A stretch of DNA of 64,000 nucleotides from Xestospongia muta (GCA_963693285.1 OY848918.1:11187592-11251591), one strand, 5' to 3'; positions 34,702 through 50,049 are shown, counted from the first letter of the stretch. A program made the numbers and translations. Notes: generated from the sequence alone by a model not told the origin.

Positions 34702-37700
34702 CTATTTCCTTTTAAGGAAGCGACAGCCCCCTTTCTTGGACTGGCAATTTGAACACCAATTGGACTTCTCAGAAGGAAATCGTCTGCGGCAACTGTAAAT
34801 AAAAAAGAAACAAAACATAATTTGTGTTCAATGGAAAGACAACAATGTCATATCACATGACTATTATGAGAGAGTATTATAAAATATCACATGATTATCA
34901 CATGACATTTCTATACATATGAACATCACATGATATTGCTACAATATATCACATAGTGGTTATTACATAATACTAGTATCAGAAGAGGCACATGCTGGTC
35001 ACATGCTCCATATCTAAACAATCATGTCAAAGGTTGCTAAACTGTACTTTCCAAGTAGAACATTCATGTTGACAAAGGTCACTAATGTTTTTATTGAAGC
35101 TAATGGTAGCATTAATCCTCTAAACAAGTTATGTCAACTACTATGGTCTCATACATGTCCCAAGTGAAAGCCAGTATGATAACCTCTTGCTGATTCATCT
35201 TAACCACAATCAAGTTAAGAGGACACTTTAGTTCCTGGTTGCTGTAGTTACAATAAACACAATATGCACAGTACATGTATACAGGAAAATGAAGTAGATA
35301 TGAGGATTCACATCACACTGGATTTAGAAATTCTATTCTTAGAAATTTTAAATTGAAGGGCTATTGAAGTCAGCATCAACAAAGGCAGCCAGTTAAATGT
35401 GTGTGTGTATGCATATATACTATAATGTCTCTTTCAGGAAGACAGATGGTTCAATGATATGCAGTTATTTCTTAGAATGTTGGCTCCAATCTTTAAAAAG
35501 GAAATGGCTCTATGTACTTTTCCTGTGATGTGGTATAATGATATAGGAGTATATTCCTCAAGTGAATATCTTTTATTATAGAATATGCTAAGGAAAATGG
35601 GAGCTATGGCTATTAAAGTTATAGTTAACATAAGACAATGATTGTCTTGCTACAGACAGACAGAAGTGTTAATATTTACAGTCTATTGATTATAATTCCA
35701 ATGGGACATTTAATTGTAAACTAGATATTATAATTTTATTAGTTGCTCACCTTTTTGTGAAAAGCTGTTGCTGTTCAATTTCGCTTGACTGATATAAGGT
35801 GTCTTTCGAATCTTCTTCTTTTGTAGCTGTGTTCTGAATTGGAGACGACACATTCTCCTCGCCCTCGTAGGTATGGACACTCTCATTTGTTGGCTCCAGC
35901 TTTTGTAAGGTGGATGGGGCATCATGCTTTATTAGGGGAGGAGGAGAGTTGGTATCTTCTGTTTTAAAATTGTCAGGCTGAGTTTGTTCGTTGCTGTTTG
36001 TCATTGGACTAGATTTAGACATAAGTGGTTTGATGTTGCTAGCCTCTGAGGATGGTGCTGTCAGAAATGGTGAAGAAGGTTTGGGTGTGATTTGAGTGGG
36101 CATCCTAGACGAAGAGGTTTGAAGTGAAGGAGAAGAAACAACAAGTGGAGAGGAATAAGTAGATGCTTGAAAGTTTCTGTGGTGTGATGGACTTTGTGGG
36201 TACTGCCTGTAAGGAGTCTGTTGGCCTGACATATGTGCATAGGGAAAAACACTGGGGCTACTAGCATAGGGAGGGATAGGACGTGCAGTGTGATTGTACA
36301 TATTTGGGGAGTTGGCTCCGGGTGAAAACAAGGAGGATTGTGCTACAGGAGACATGGAATATGGGTGAAATGGCTGAGCAGGAGATGAATGGTGATGTCC
36401 TTGGATGGCATAGTGATGAGGTAAAGGACCAGAATGATTGAATGGGAATGCAGTGTTAAGAGCTGGACTACGAACCATTGGAGATGGCATCATGTTAGGG
36501 CTAGCTAAAGGTGCACCATACATTGGAGAGTTTTGAGCAGGAAGATTCATAGTTCCTGGGGCATGGCTAAGAGGGATGGTACCTTTTCCGGGAATAGATG
36601 GCGTATGTGGAGAATTGGATGGACTATTGGAGGCAGAGTTAGGTGTTTGATAGCTGTTGACAGCGGCGGAAGCAGTTCTCTTGTTATTTGTAGCATCATC
36701 AGGAACCAAGTCAGAGAGGCTTTGTGATTTTTTGACATTCATCTCTTGTATATCTGGAACAGTTACTTGTCCTCTGTCATAGTTCTGAAAAGGCTTATTC
36801 ATCTCTTCTCCAGCCGCTTTTTCAATGGGGGGACTAAGTGACCCAACACTGGACACAGATGACTGATAATTTAGAACAATGCCACTATCTGGAGTCACGC
36901 GTTGTAAGGAACTGTCACTCATCTTTGGTTTTTTCATAACATTGGGAAACTCGAAACCATCCATTTCATTCTCGTAGCATTCTACATCATGATCTGATCC
37001 AGACATGGATGGCATCTACAGTAAGTAGACAGACAAGGAGTAGTAACTTGATTGTGGTTATTACCATATCAATGTTATTTTAATGTTGTTAGGTACAATA
37101 TCTGAACCATTACAAAATTGATCTAGTCCAGATAACTGTATAAACTAAGCTAATGAAACGCGCATATCCCCAAAAAATGGATTTCCCACAAAGCTACTCA
37201 AAACATCAGGGGCAGGATTGAAAAGGGGACCACCCTGGGAATATACAAGAACATAACAGTGCCAAATTCTAAGTATAATGTACTTTTACTATGTGTGTGA
37301 GAATGATCATTGAGTCGTATCACTTACTGTTTGACCATCTGCTGTGGGATGGGAAGTCATTTTTGTCTGTTCTTGGACAATTTGAGGTGGGAGCTCTGTA
37401 CCATTAGTCCAGGGTACTGCATTAGGAGGGGTTCCGGTGGTACTTGGTACTTGAAAAACGGATGAGTTTGGATGATGTAAAAAAGATGGTGGGATGGCAG
37501 ATGGATTATTGATGTACTGCATTGGTCCTACGTGTCCAGGATAAGGGAAACGAGGAGTCTCTATCATTCCTGGTGGATAATGGTTACTGATTGCTGTTTT
37601 TTGGATTGGTCGTGGATAGTGCTGATTCATGGAAATTTGTGAAGAGAATTCTGGAAGCTCAGAAGGGCTTGCTCTGGCATAGAAGACATCATTGCTTCCT

Positions 37701-38506
37701 GGAGAGATCAGATTGGGTGATTGAAGTGGTGAGAATGGTGTACTGTTACGTGATCCACTGAGTCTGAAAAGCCCATATATTGCCTGCTGTTCTGCATCTG
37801 TAAACTCACCAAATGTACTGGTTTTGCATCCATCCATGGCCTCACCATTGTTTGCACTTGAAGGCTTGCCATTAGAAATGTTGTTGGTCAAAGCATCTCC
37901 TTCAGAATGAGTCCGTCTTTTCTTCATATCGTTTCCCTCTTGCTGATTTCCTCTCTCTGATTGATCTGCAGAACTCCTTTTAGAAACAGAAGACATTCTA
38001 CGAGGTGGCATGGCAACGGGAGGTGGAGTGGGAGAATTGAGATGCTTTGAACATAGGCCACATTTTTGCGATTCTTTCCAGCATTCATCAACTCCACAAA
38101 GGCGTCTCCACTGCTTTCCATTAAATTTCTTTTTTATGCCTTCGGGAGTAATGATTATTTCACCCTTTTTGACACCTTTAATGTCTTTAAGTTTGACCCT
38201 TGATCCACGAATTGTAGAGGCATATTGGAATTCTTGGGTCTGGATCAATGGAGGAGGTAACATTCCAGGCTGTGGTGGTGGTGGTGGGATTTGAGCTGAC
38301 TGTGGTTGTTGAGGATAATAGAATTCTCGAGAAGGTGGTGTTTGTGGTATTTGTCCAGATGGTGTATCCATATATGGTAAAGCACCAAGGGGTTGCATGG
38401 GACCATACGTGGGGGAGTTCCCTCTTGGTAGCACCTTCTCTTCAATTGGTTTTGCCTGCTGGTAGGGTGAGGTGCCAAGCGCAGCATCGACCGACATGGT
38501 AAGCAT
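34702..38506 (-). CDS. C-clamp transcription-factor candidate (3 coding exons)
   Basis: Coding exons, in transcript order, are 38506-37328, 37015-35751 and 34792-34702. All junctions are GT-AG and keep frame, for 844 residues. Residues 100-155 form a basic segment ending in a Cys cluster: NGKQWRRLC, then C-x4-C-x6-C-x2-C-x2-H (Cys137, 142, 149, 152, His155). A nuclear-localisation-like MKKRRTHSE lies near residue 194. Residues 200-815 are Ser/Pro/Gln/Asn-rich and probably disordered. The last exon alone encodes a C-clamp: CRRRF, NWCSNC, KKGGC, ending FLKRK. C-clamps are short zinc-dependent DNA-binding modules known from TCF/LEF E-tails and the HDBP/GEF (ZNF395) group. No HMG box or C2H2 finger was seen. 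A nuclear DNA-binding role is inferred. The start may instead be Met4 (38497). Confidence 0.83.
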
Positions 38507-40532
38507 TGATAAAGTAGCAGCTGGTCTGCTAATGATAGATTAATGCAAGAAAATAGATTGGTTTCTGCAAAGACTGCAGAAGAAACTAATTTAAAAGATT
38601 GGTATGGTGATAAAAACAACGTAGCTGGTACTACTATAATGTAGCCAGATTGCAATCCACTGTGTGATGAATTTCCTGCATTAAAAAAAGAGATAGTTTT
38701 GACTAATGAATCTGTTAGTATTTAAAGAATGTACCACACATAACACATGTTCATATAGCAATTAAAAGACTTGCGGAAAAAGAAAGCACATCTTTGTAAA
38801 CCAGTGCATTTCATAGTGTGACTAATTAATTTAGAACTACCAGGTGGCCATTATATCACAGACAAAAATACATTTGTGTGTCTGTGACTAAAGAGAGAGG
38901 CTACACTCCCACACTTATACCTCAGATATGCAAAGGATATAACAATGATATCATGCATCAGTGATGAGACAATAAGTTAACCTACAATGCTACTTAAATC
39001 ATAGTAAATGTTGTTTGTTTGCTGTTTCAACAGTGGCCATGCATAATAAGAGTTTCAAATCACTACTTGTTATAGTCTGTCTGTGGTTATTCTACAAAGT
39101 TGTAGACATATACTGATATTCACTAGTCTAGAGATTACATTAACAGAAATTTGATTGAGGTTACTATGCAAGGTCTTGTGTAAGATAGCAAGAGTCTATT
39201 AGGTATAATAAAAACATCTTTTTAACATTTAGTCTGAATGGCTTCATGATCTCCTGTGTTACTTTATCAAAGTTAACATGTGCACAAAAGGAAGAGAGTG
39301 GATAATAGTAACCCACTCTCACAAATTAAGTAGATGAGGCACTTTTGACCTTGTTTGGTCATTGGGATAATCAAGACTTAAGAGACTAAAGGAGATTGGT
39401 GAAACCTTTCTACACTGCTGACCATATCAACAGCCCACACTGTCTGGTGAACACCTATCATAACATGACTAGTATATACACACAACGTGATGTACATGTG
39501 TAAGTGTGACATGCACCTAATAGTATGTGATAGGACTTGTGATGCCCTCTGCATCCTGTCTCTGGACCTTCAAGCAATGACTTCTAAGTATTCTATTACT
39601 ACTCTATTGAGTTCACGCTATCTATCACTTTCATTAACGCTACTGATAACTGAAGCAGTACAAGTGCAATAGGAAGCCAACTATTTGTCAGCAATGTTTA
39701 TTATCTGCAGTTGATTGTTGATGAATACAAAGGTACACTTGTATCATTAGCCCAAAGAAAGCTTCTTTGCAGGTGAGCATATTGCACAACAGCTTACAGT
39801 ATAGCAGGTTTACATGCATACCAAAGGAAATGACTGTAAGTGCTCATGCATTGAAAGCTAATTAACCATCACTGTTAAATGCCTGCATGCATCGAATTGG
39901 AGGGCCACATGTAGTTAGTAAAACATTATTTTGAAATCAATATTAGCTATAATTCTACATTCATGATAATTCTGTCATATAGAATTTTGATTAAAAAAAA
40001 CTTGAGAAGTAAGTTAATGACTATAAAACTAGTCAAGTTTTGTAGCAGCTGCAAAATCAATGGGAATAATATAGTACATAACTTTGTCTATTCAGGACTG
40101 ACAGAGTTGGAATACTATCATGTACATATCATGTCATGCAACATTTGGTAAGGATTTCTTGTAATACAAGATCTCTGTGTTAAGTTGGCTCAGAGCCATT
40201 GAGGTTATGCCAAACCCATAACCAATAATCTATATAGAGATGCGGCCAATTACGTTACAGACATATAGGTTAGCCATAGTTTACACTGTAGCAATATATG
40301 CCTATTAGAGCATGACTCCTGCAGATAAAAGGGTTCATCAATTATATCAATAACACTCACAACAGTTCCATTTTCACGGTATTAAACACCTCATATAGTG
40401 GCAATAATATAATAAAAACAATATCAGCAAGCTATCAAATCTTCTAAGAGACTTTCTACACTTACTGCCTCAGTACAAGCTGGTCTCACTCCACAATATA
40501 TATAAGAAACATGTGCTGACAATTTTACTCAC
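38507..40532 (-). other. 5' UTR part and probable long first intron of the C-clamp gene
   Basis: On the minus strand a strong acceptor (TTTTTTTAATGCAG) ends at 38676, giving a 169-base 5' UTR before the first ATG. A perfect donor (AAAAAGGTGAGTAAAA) at 40533/40532 could end a non-coding first exon starting somewhere above 40533. The linkage is inferred. Confidence 0.4.
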
Positions 40533-40533
40533 C

Positions 40534-43500
40534 TTTTTGGCTATACGTATACTCCAGATACTCTACAACTCTTCGCGTGCAATCACTTGTAGCACAACTA
40601 TGCAAGCAAGCTGTCAGATTTGCAACTCTTGCAGGATTTAAGTTGTAGTGTACTCTACTACAACACTCCAAAACACTAGCAGATTAGCGCAGACAGTGCA
40701 CATAAATGGCAACTGATATAATGATATTCATCACTGCCCTGCCTCCATCTGTCATTTTACCTTGTGGCCAAAAATATGCTCCATTTGGTATCCCTTTGTA
40801 CAAGCTATGCCAGATGCTTCGTAGTTGTCAACAATGCATTATCAGGCTAGGTTTGGACAAGACCAGGAAAACTGTGATGAATATGGTTTAAATTAAATCT
40901 ATATTGGCATTCATTGTGCAAACTACTAAAATCCTGTTGTTCTAGGAGAATTGATACAGGGAAAGGTAATTGAGACTATTTGGATGCAGTCAGATCATTT
41001 GCTATTTCAATAATATGTCAAAAACAAATTCCTTTAATTAAAGACAAAGAAATGATATGGATACATTCTCAATTTACTTAATGTCAATAGAGAGCAATCA
41101 TTGGCCAGTAAAGGCTTTGGGAATAACTATAGTTGACAACCTATAACTCTTGCATAGGCTGATCTAAGAACAACTTGCATGCATATCACATTATAACACC
41201 AGTTACTTGGATATAGTGATTGTTGTTAGGTGGATCAAAAAAAACAACTACTAATACATTTTACTAGGAAATTATGATCAATTGTAGGTATGTTAATGTG
41301 TAGTGCTGTATTGAAGAGCACAAGTTGACACACGTTCAAATCACAACTGTTAAACAGAGTAAAAATCGTGAGTACTCTATTTCCATATACTACAAACAAG
41401 TGTTAGTGATTTGTTCTGTCTTCTGTATCATAAGTAGCAGGCAGTTTACTCTAGCTTGATTACTCATCTTTAAACTGGAACATACGTCAACCGTATGCAG
41501 TGATTACAATTGACATAGTTCCAGTGGTAAAGTGTTAGTATGATAGGAAGTTTAAAGGGGAACAAAATTTACTATAGTTGAACAGTGTCCTTGTGTAAAT
41601 TAATGTTAAGATGTGCCAACTATAGCTTTTGTAATGACAGACATTCAAACAGCATAGTTTCACCGCTTAGTTTCTATTGTGATACTAAAGAATGTTTGTT
41701 AAATCATAACAAATAACAAATGAGCTGTGTTCTAAATTATAGTAACCACATTTGAAAAGAAGGCCTCTACTCTTAGAAAAACATGAGTGTGGTAATCGTA
41801 GTGATGTAATATATGCCAATATGATGGTGTGTACATCCATATATGCTACATGTCTGTGTATTCAAGTGTACCAATTAAAGAAAGGGAAGTTATGCACTGG
41901 AGTCAGCCAGCTTGAAGAAGTCTTTGACAGTGCATTAGTACTACAGTGTCATTTTACCACAAAACAAAATTCATAGCTCTAGAGAGTGCAAAGAATTTAA
42001 CTAGACAGGTGTTGTGCAGTGTATACATGTCGTCCTGCTATTCAATCAATGGTTTTGACAATAGTGTTGTTTTAATAATATATTTGTGACACCAAACCAT
42101 GTCTTAGTATGAAGTCGCCATATTTGGAGGGGCCACCTTATTGCTCCCAACCACAATGTCCTCCTTTGCATCAGATAAGAGTGAAACCAATATCTGAAGT
42201 CATGTCTATATTTCCTGTAATCGTAACTACTTTTGAGTAAATAGAGGAGAAAAAGGTGCGGCAAGTGACAAAGAGTTGCTGATACACATGATATATAAGT
42301 CGGTATGCTGTAAATGTCCATTAGACTATTCTATCAGGGTTGTTTAAGTCTCATTAACACTGCATGGATTAATATAAACTGTTTATGATTTGAAGACAAA
42401 ACTAGTTGAGCAGCAATTAATTTACTCCTTTAGCGTCAGATGGACAGACATACAGTCACAGTCTGTGAACAAACAGCTTTTTATCATGCTTAGTTTGAGG
42501 TACTTGTGATTACAAGTTGCATGCAGGAATTTACACTGACAAACAAGTCAACAGTAAAACAATTTAAACCAGTTATACAAGTTTAAGTTCATTATGCTAT
42601 AAAAAAAGTCACCAAAAGTTCCAGAGGTCACACAACCAAGGGACTCTATATTTACTTTACATTAAATATTAAACACACAAACTGAAACAAGTGCAATTGA
42701 TGTCATCTAATTCAAAACTAATTCAGAACTTGTCCTGTCTTGATAACCTGATATTCTATACATGAACACAACACATATATCATTTCTCTTGACAATATAT
42801 AAACAGTGTCAATGATACTGTTTACTAATAAATTACCCATCTCATCAATGAACTTTCATTGAAAAGAGAACTTGACCTTTTATAAAAATAATTTCTCTAA
42901 CTTGTTTTAATTTGCAGGCATGAATCCTTAAGCACCTATCATTTAGCAGTTAAGTTTAAAGCATTGTAAGGTGTCCTTGTTTGTGCATTTCTATGTGGTT
43001 GACGCTTTGAACTAGCCACATGTCTGCTTTGCTCTTAATGCTCACATTGGCCCTATCATGAAGCAACAAATGTCCAGTGTTCACTTTGATGTTGTATATT
43101 GTTTGCAAGTGACAGTGCGTCTCCAATGAAAATAAAGTCTTTCAAGGGAAGACGGTTTCTAGTCATAATTGTTCGCCAGTGGCTTACAAGCAACTGTAAC
43201 CAAGTTAGATTAGTGCTTTGTAAATGGCTGACAATCAAAACAAAATCAATATACACCTGTCTTCCCATGTTTACTGACTTGTTAGAGATATTAAAACTAG
43301 CATGCATAATTATATGCATGGAATACTGTATATGTGATACTAATAGAGAAAGAATTAATGCATAGTCCATATATTGCATGATAATATGGAGAACAACTAC
43401 AAAAGTAACAGTTGTTTTTGCCATAACAAAGTTAAGTGAACAAAATCGTATTATTGAGGCAAAGTTGATTAGCAAGTCAGTCCAATAACATTTACTACGT

Positions 43501-45697
43501 ATAAATATAACACGGGAAAGGTTTGGGGATTTTAACTCTTTACTTTTACATATAAAATACAAAGCACAAATAGATTTTTTTTACCAATAATAACAATACT
43601 GATATGGTGCTAATGATATTCATTACTACTCTTCTACAACTATACTACTCTACTACAGACCATCAACACGTGTGTGCAGAGCCTATTCTATCTGGTCTGT
43701 AGAGTAAGCACAGTTTCAGAAGAGCTGTCCACGTATTATGAAGCGCCAGTCATAAAAAGGTTGCATAACACACACAATATTGTCTTATCATTGCTACTCA
43801 CCACAACAGAAATTTGCAGAAGCTGTCCACTCTGTTGCTAGTCTTTTAGCTCTTTGAACTTCTTCGACTGAGTGGGTTCTTTCTGCTACTCTTCTTTTTT
43901 AAGAGTGGCTGATCATGACCTGGTCTCTAGCTACTGCAAGCTCATCAAGTGTCTATATAAATGCAGGCCATTATACTTAATACATGAGCTATGTACAATT
44001 GTGAAGCCAAGCGACTGTAACCCACTAATGATATATACGGTCTTCCTTTAGAAACGGAAATATACTGATTCTCTGAGACCTCTGATGATCTAGGTATAGC
44101 CTGGAGACCCCATTTATATGTACATGTAGTAAAAAGTAAGGGGAATTAAAATGAATCTAATAGCTATAATGATGATATTATGTTTTCAATATTCTTGTTG
44201 GTTTTTTGAACACACAATATTAATTGTTTTGCATTTTAGTAAAAGATAAAATAATCAGTGATAATGATTCCAAATTATATAAAGATATTCTTATTGTTTT
44301 AATGAAATGATAATTCTGAAGAAAGTGAAAGTCTTGCTGAATCAGGTTGCCAACTCCATTCAGTTTAAATGGCAACTATCAAAGTCAGACTTTCTGTCTA
44401 AAGATTGTGTAATTCAAAACCACTTCATTCCGACTTGAGTCTCACTAGTCGTGATAGGTTTTCCTGCCTGCCTAAAGTACTTTAAAAGGCTATTTCCCAA
44501 CACTAATTTGTAACATAATAGGTATTGCTCAAACCATGAAACCCCTAAAGAGAGAGAGAGAGAGAGAGTATGTCATATTAAGTGTATCATACATTACTAC
44601 ACTATAGCACTCTCAAATTGACAATATTATATACTGTTTTAACAATCATTAACACACATCAGACTGTTTTTTTCTCTCTTTCTTTGATGTCTAAGTTCTA
44701 AAGAAGCCAATACAGTAGAGGTTTGTATATTGAGTTCAAAAGGTCCTTTTAAAACCGGTCTGACAAGTTTTACAATAGGTAGGAGGAACAGGTTGTGGTA
44801 AGAGTTTGCCCGCTCTCTCTGCTGAGATCTGATTGGCTATTGGTTTAACATATGTGGGGGAGAGAGGAGGTGGTCTAGCAGTTTATTCTTGATGCATGGG
44901 CTATGTAAACTGACATACCAACTCAAGACTGAGCTGCCACAATAAATACTAATTAAATTAGTTTATTCTGTAGCCAATTTTTACAGCGATCCCTTCTTAA
45001 AGTGGGTTTCATTGTTTTAGAGACATAACTTCAACTTATACTCACATACACACACAAAGTGTGTAGTTTACTACCTAATGCGGTGACTGTATATATGAAT
45101 GCAGCCATTCAGAGTAGCCTGGCCCTACTGCCCAAATGCACCTATAAAAGTATCTCCATATGTAAACTGAGATTATTATATGCTTGGATAAGCCGAGACT
45201 AATAGCGACAGTCAGTCTACTTGTGGTTAGCATGACTCTTCTGTACTTTACCAACAAGTTTACACAGGAAAATGGTATAGTTCACAGACAATTGGGTCAT
45301 CGTTCATGTGAAGACAGTAGGGCCGGTCTATATCCTCATAGGTCCTTAAGATAACTACATATATACATGTTATATACACAATACAATGCTACACTGTATA
45401 TGACATTGCAGGAGAGTAGTATAAATGTGTATTGTGAGCCTCCTTGTAACAAGTCACTGGCCTGACCAGGAGTTAAGAGATAATGCTGGAATGAATGTGT
45501 AGTGTTTTTTGAAATAGGAACAATCACTACGTCACAATAGCATAATGGACGTTGTAATATAATAACGTTAGAATTCTTGCGTATATACCATTGATATTCC
45601 ACTCTAATAGCTATTGTGTAGATATGCACATTAGACACATAACAATATATTACCATAGCAACACTATTTGTTTCACAGTATCCCTGTATACATGATC
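40534..45697. other. Gene-free region
   Basis: No conserved protein segment recognised on either strand. The longest open frame (43056-43562, minus, 168 codons) has no recognisable domain or splice context. It includes a short GA run at 44550-44568 and inverted CCAAT-like GATTGG motifs near 44830-44843. Confidence 0.5.
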
Positions 45698-45701
45698 TGT
45701 A

Positions 45702-45735
<34 letters not shown>

Positions 45736-45736
45736 C
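45698..45736. repeat. (TATG)n microsatellite
   Basis: Short AT run passing into about seven GTAT units. Confidence 0.85.
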
Positions 45737-48700
45737 TAGGTGATATCTTCAATACATCACAGACCAGGTCATCGTTTTATATTAGTTCTAATAATTGAAT
45801 ATAGACAACACTTAAAAGGCTTATGGTTTGTTGATTTGACTATTAATGAAATTCATTGATCTAGTTGCCACCCTCTTAGCTCAAGTGTTTTATCCTCTTC
45901 CAATAAGGGTTTGGTGGACCACAACCACTTTACCTCCTTAAGGAGGGATCAATAAAAATGATAAAAAAACAGTAAAAACCATGATTGTATTACCAGTTAT
46001 TATTTATTAGCATTAAAATGAATCGGTCTATATAATAGTTTATACTGTGGTATTCTTTCAACAGTGATTACTATTGTAACAGTGCCCACTTTAAACTTAT
46101 CGTGGCTAAGTGCAACTATTGTAAAAGCCATAGTCAACAGATATGATAGTTGTCTTATAAACAATGGTAACTATACTAGGTCACTATGCTAAGTGCTATC
46201 GTCATTCACTAGGCTACAGCTTACATTTGATAACTACTGTATTTCTTTAAACAAGATCTGTGTCAATATGGCCAACAAAAGGGGAAAGTACTATTTGAGG
46301 TCAAGGTTTGATTGGGAGAAGCAATTTAATATATGAACAATCACAACCTTAGAAATAATTCTGAGCTTTTGTATTAGTTAGTAACATGATAGTTTAAGTT
46401 ATGATGGAAGTTTGAAGGAAAAAAATTAGTATTTAGTTTGTAAAATAAAAAGTTGTTAGTGTTATTTAGTCATTTATTCAATAGTTCAAGAAATTTGGGA
46501 GACAGCAACTATTTTCTGGCTGTTAAAAGCTAACAGTCAAGATCACCATAATAAGTACAAAAAGTTCACTAATCAAGTGCTTGTGGTGGTAAGTATTGAC
46601 ATTCATTAGCTCACTGTGATCATGTTTACTACTCTTGACCTTAGCTAGAAGGTCACTATGGTAAGCGAGTCACTACGGTAAGTGGATCACTACAGTAAAC
46701 GAGTCACAGTGACAAGTACTATGTTCACTGATCTAACAACACTATCAGTTACCCAGAGCTTAAGTGATCAGATACATTGAAGTGGCTTTATCATAAAGTG
46801 TAGCAAATAAATTAGATATGATAACTTTTGCATTAAAAAATATATAGCAGGTGCTTAAAAGAGCACACCTGTTTAGCTATGTAGGAGACATCACAGACAC
46901 CAATATGAGAGTTGTCTAGATAACTATCTTATACAAAAACAGGAACAAGTCCTCCTACTTTGTTGATACAAAAACACAAGGACCGGTCCTCAATCTAATT
47001 AGAACAGCATATGATTCTGATTATGTAATATAACAGTTATGACAGTCACATTATTCTTGTAAGACTCGCAAGATAATAGACTGCTCAACACAGACACGTT
47101 AGTGATCAAATTAAATATGGTTAATGTAATTATGGTACAGTCTAATACTACGAGAAAATCATTAATAAAACCAGTCATTTTGAAGTGTGCAGGTGTACAC
47201 AAATCTTATTATTAGAAGTGACAAATGTATTTTTATTATGCTTAATTAAGCGAACAGGTTTATATAATGTATTTTCATATACTACGTGTAGGAGAGGTCA
47301 GACAGATATTATCACAAAGATATGCACTACTTCATATATTGATCAAACAATTCCAATACTATACATGGAAAACTGTACAGACCCTTTATAAGGTGCTACG
47401 TTATCAGTTCATGATGGACCATTTGTAGTTCTAACTAAAGGGGATGTCTCTTAATTGGAATAGACTAAATGACTCCATAATAGGAGAGATTCAATTACAT
47501 AACATACATTAACAATACTACAATGTGGCCCACTCATGTTGGCGGTTCCCAGGATACTTATTTGAGGTCAGAGCGGTAGACAACAAAGAAGTGGGTGAGT
47601 GGATGGGAGAGGTTGTTACTCTACCAAATCCATTTCTAACCAAATTCATGACATCAAAACTACAAATGTTAATACACATTTATGTGAATACCACTAAATA
47701 TTGATGTATGGATTCACCAATTAAACAAAATTAGATTACAATAATACACCTTTGTATGAAGTATACAACAGTATTAAACAATAGCTTTGAAACCTAATTC
47801 ATGGAATATATACGTCAGAACAAGAACCAAGTAAGAATCCATACATATGTCTAGCCACAGATTGAAATCCAATTTTCACTGTTACCAAGTCATATCAACG
47901 TTGGTATAAGCACCTGTAGATAATAACTGTGGCAACCATACTCCTATACATGCCTGCGTATGTGTATATGTACACATCATTACATCACACATATTCTGTA
48001 AACCATTTTAAAAAGATTAATAGCCCTAACTTTTGCTGACATGACCAAAACACTATCACTCAAGAGAATACATCAAAAGAAACAAGAAGCCACTTTCGGA
48101 TCAGTCATCAGCTGATCAACAGGCGTTTTAGTAGATTGTAGTGTACTATAGTAAAGACTCCATTAAGGTTGCCTTTTAGACTGTCTCATCTTGTGTTGTT
48201 ACATTTTCATTATTATTACTACATAGATATGATATGAAGATGTATTGCGTGGAGTAGACTCCAGACCACATCACAAGAGTTTGAAATTTGTAACTTGAAA
48301 TTAACACACCACAGATTACACTGCTAAGGAGACACTCTAGTTACCTTAACTAACTACTGCAAAGAGTGTAGTTATTTTTATAAACACATTGTACACATCT
48401 GTTTTATGGGGGTTGTTAAGGTTGGATGCCAAATGGATTACCCAACGACTTTGCAATAGGCTTGTTAAAGCATGCCTAGATTGCATAAAATGCTGAGCTG
48501 TTTACTGGCTCAAGACCAAAGAATTCTTAAGGCTTTATTTCAGAGCTGACACATAATGTTATTGTTATTGATTACAAGAGGCTGTCCTTTGAGTTAGGCT
48601 TATCTTAACAGTGGTCTATAGAGAAACCCCTGAAAAAGATCCTTTCAACAATTACTGCATTGTCAGCTTCTGGCGGTGATTAAATCTCCTTAAGAATGAC

Positions 48701-50049
48701 ACAGCATTATTTTGATGTGGTCAAGAGTGAAAAGGTATTAACCAAAGGTCTGTCAGTTTACTTTAGAGCTTACATTACCTTTATCACGCACCTGAACAAA
48801 TCGATAACAACTGCTCTTATCAATCAAAGAGAATGCTGAGTATAAGCTTGACAGTTTAGACGAGATTTGTGCTTTGACATATTATCAGTGTTTGTATGTT
48901 TTAAGGCCACAATGAGTTGTCATAAGTGGCCAGTCTGCTTGCTCTAGCAAGCTGTTGAATACACCTACAATGCTAGCTACCACACAAATTGACCTCAGAC
49001 ATACACAATAATAACCAAAAATTAATAATCCTATCCCATCAGCTGGTTTAATGTATAGCTGGCTTAGTTTTGGTTTTAGCAGACGGCATCAAAGTCTATA
49101 GTAGATGATGTAATCTAATGATTACCTTAAACTATCTGAATTATCTAATTGGTCCATGGTCACATGACTAACACAGAATAGTGTACTTTTAGTCCAGTAC
49201 ATATAACAAACCTAAAACGCACACAGTTCTATCTTAAACAAAGGGTATTATCTTAAATGTATCATATCATAGTACTTACATAATATAGTCAATGACATGA
49301 TCTAATAGTGTACCATGCATGAAAAAGGACCATAAATACCACACCAAAGGAAACTATTGTGCAATACTTCACTTCATAAGAGGCATCTAGGACTCAGCTA
49401 GTGTGTTATTACTAATCGTGTGTTATCGATTGTTACATAACAATGCATAGTCAAAAGTGAGAGTACAATATAAAGCTTGCTTTGATGGGCAATTTCAAAA
49501 TCATTTCCAGCTGACAAAACATATATAATCTAATAAAAAGAGTACCACAAAAGAACAAAAAAGATTAGCTGGTTACATTGTCCTCTACTATGACGTATGA
49601 TATGATTTAGGTTAGTATGGGTGATATCATTCTTGGCAGTTCATCTACATTGGATACAATACTAACCGATTCAACCATGCCATTCTGCGACTGTATTGGT
49701 AAGCCAGACTCATTCGACCTTGACATTCTAGACTGTACTCATGTGATTGCAATGTTAAAATCATTAACCATATGAAACTTGATCTACCAACTTCAGAGAG
49801 TTAAGTGAATGGAATACTATCATGGACAAGTAGATCAGATTACAGAGGGAATATTGAGAGAGTATTCTTTCTCAGAAAATACTTTACTCATGACAAACTA
49901 TCTAGTTTTCTTTGAGTATAAATAATGAGGTGTTATAATTAAAATAAGCATCTCTCAATTACAAATCAGTAAGCTGATCTATAGGTATCTTACTGGGAGA
50001 TAAATATGTCATTGGTTGAGGAGAAATACTGGTGAATAATTCCACATAA

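Noticed and set aside
41330..41350. tRNA B-box-like GTTCAAATC
   Set aside because: No matching A box or cloverleaf stems around it.
42046..42321. 91-codon minus-strand frame suggestive of a transposon fragment
   Set aside because: I could not match it to any transposase motif, and no terminal repeats flank it.
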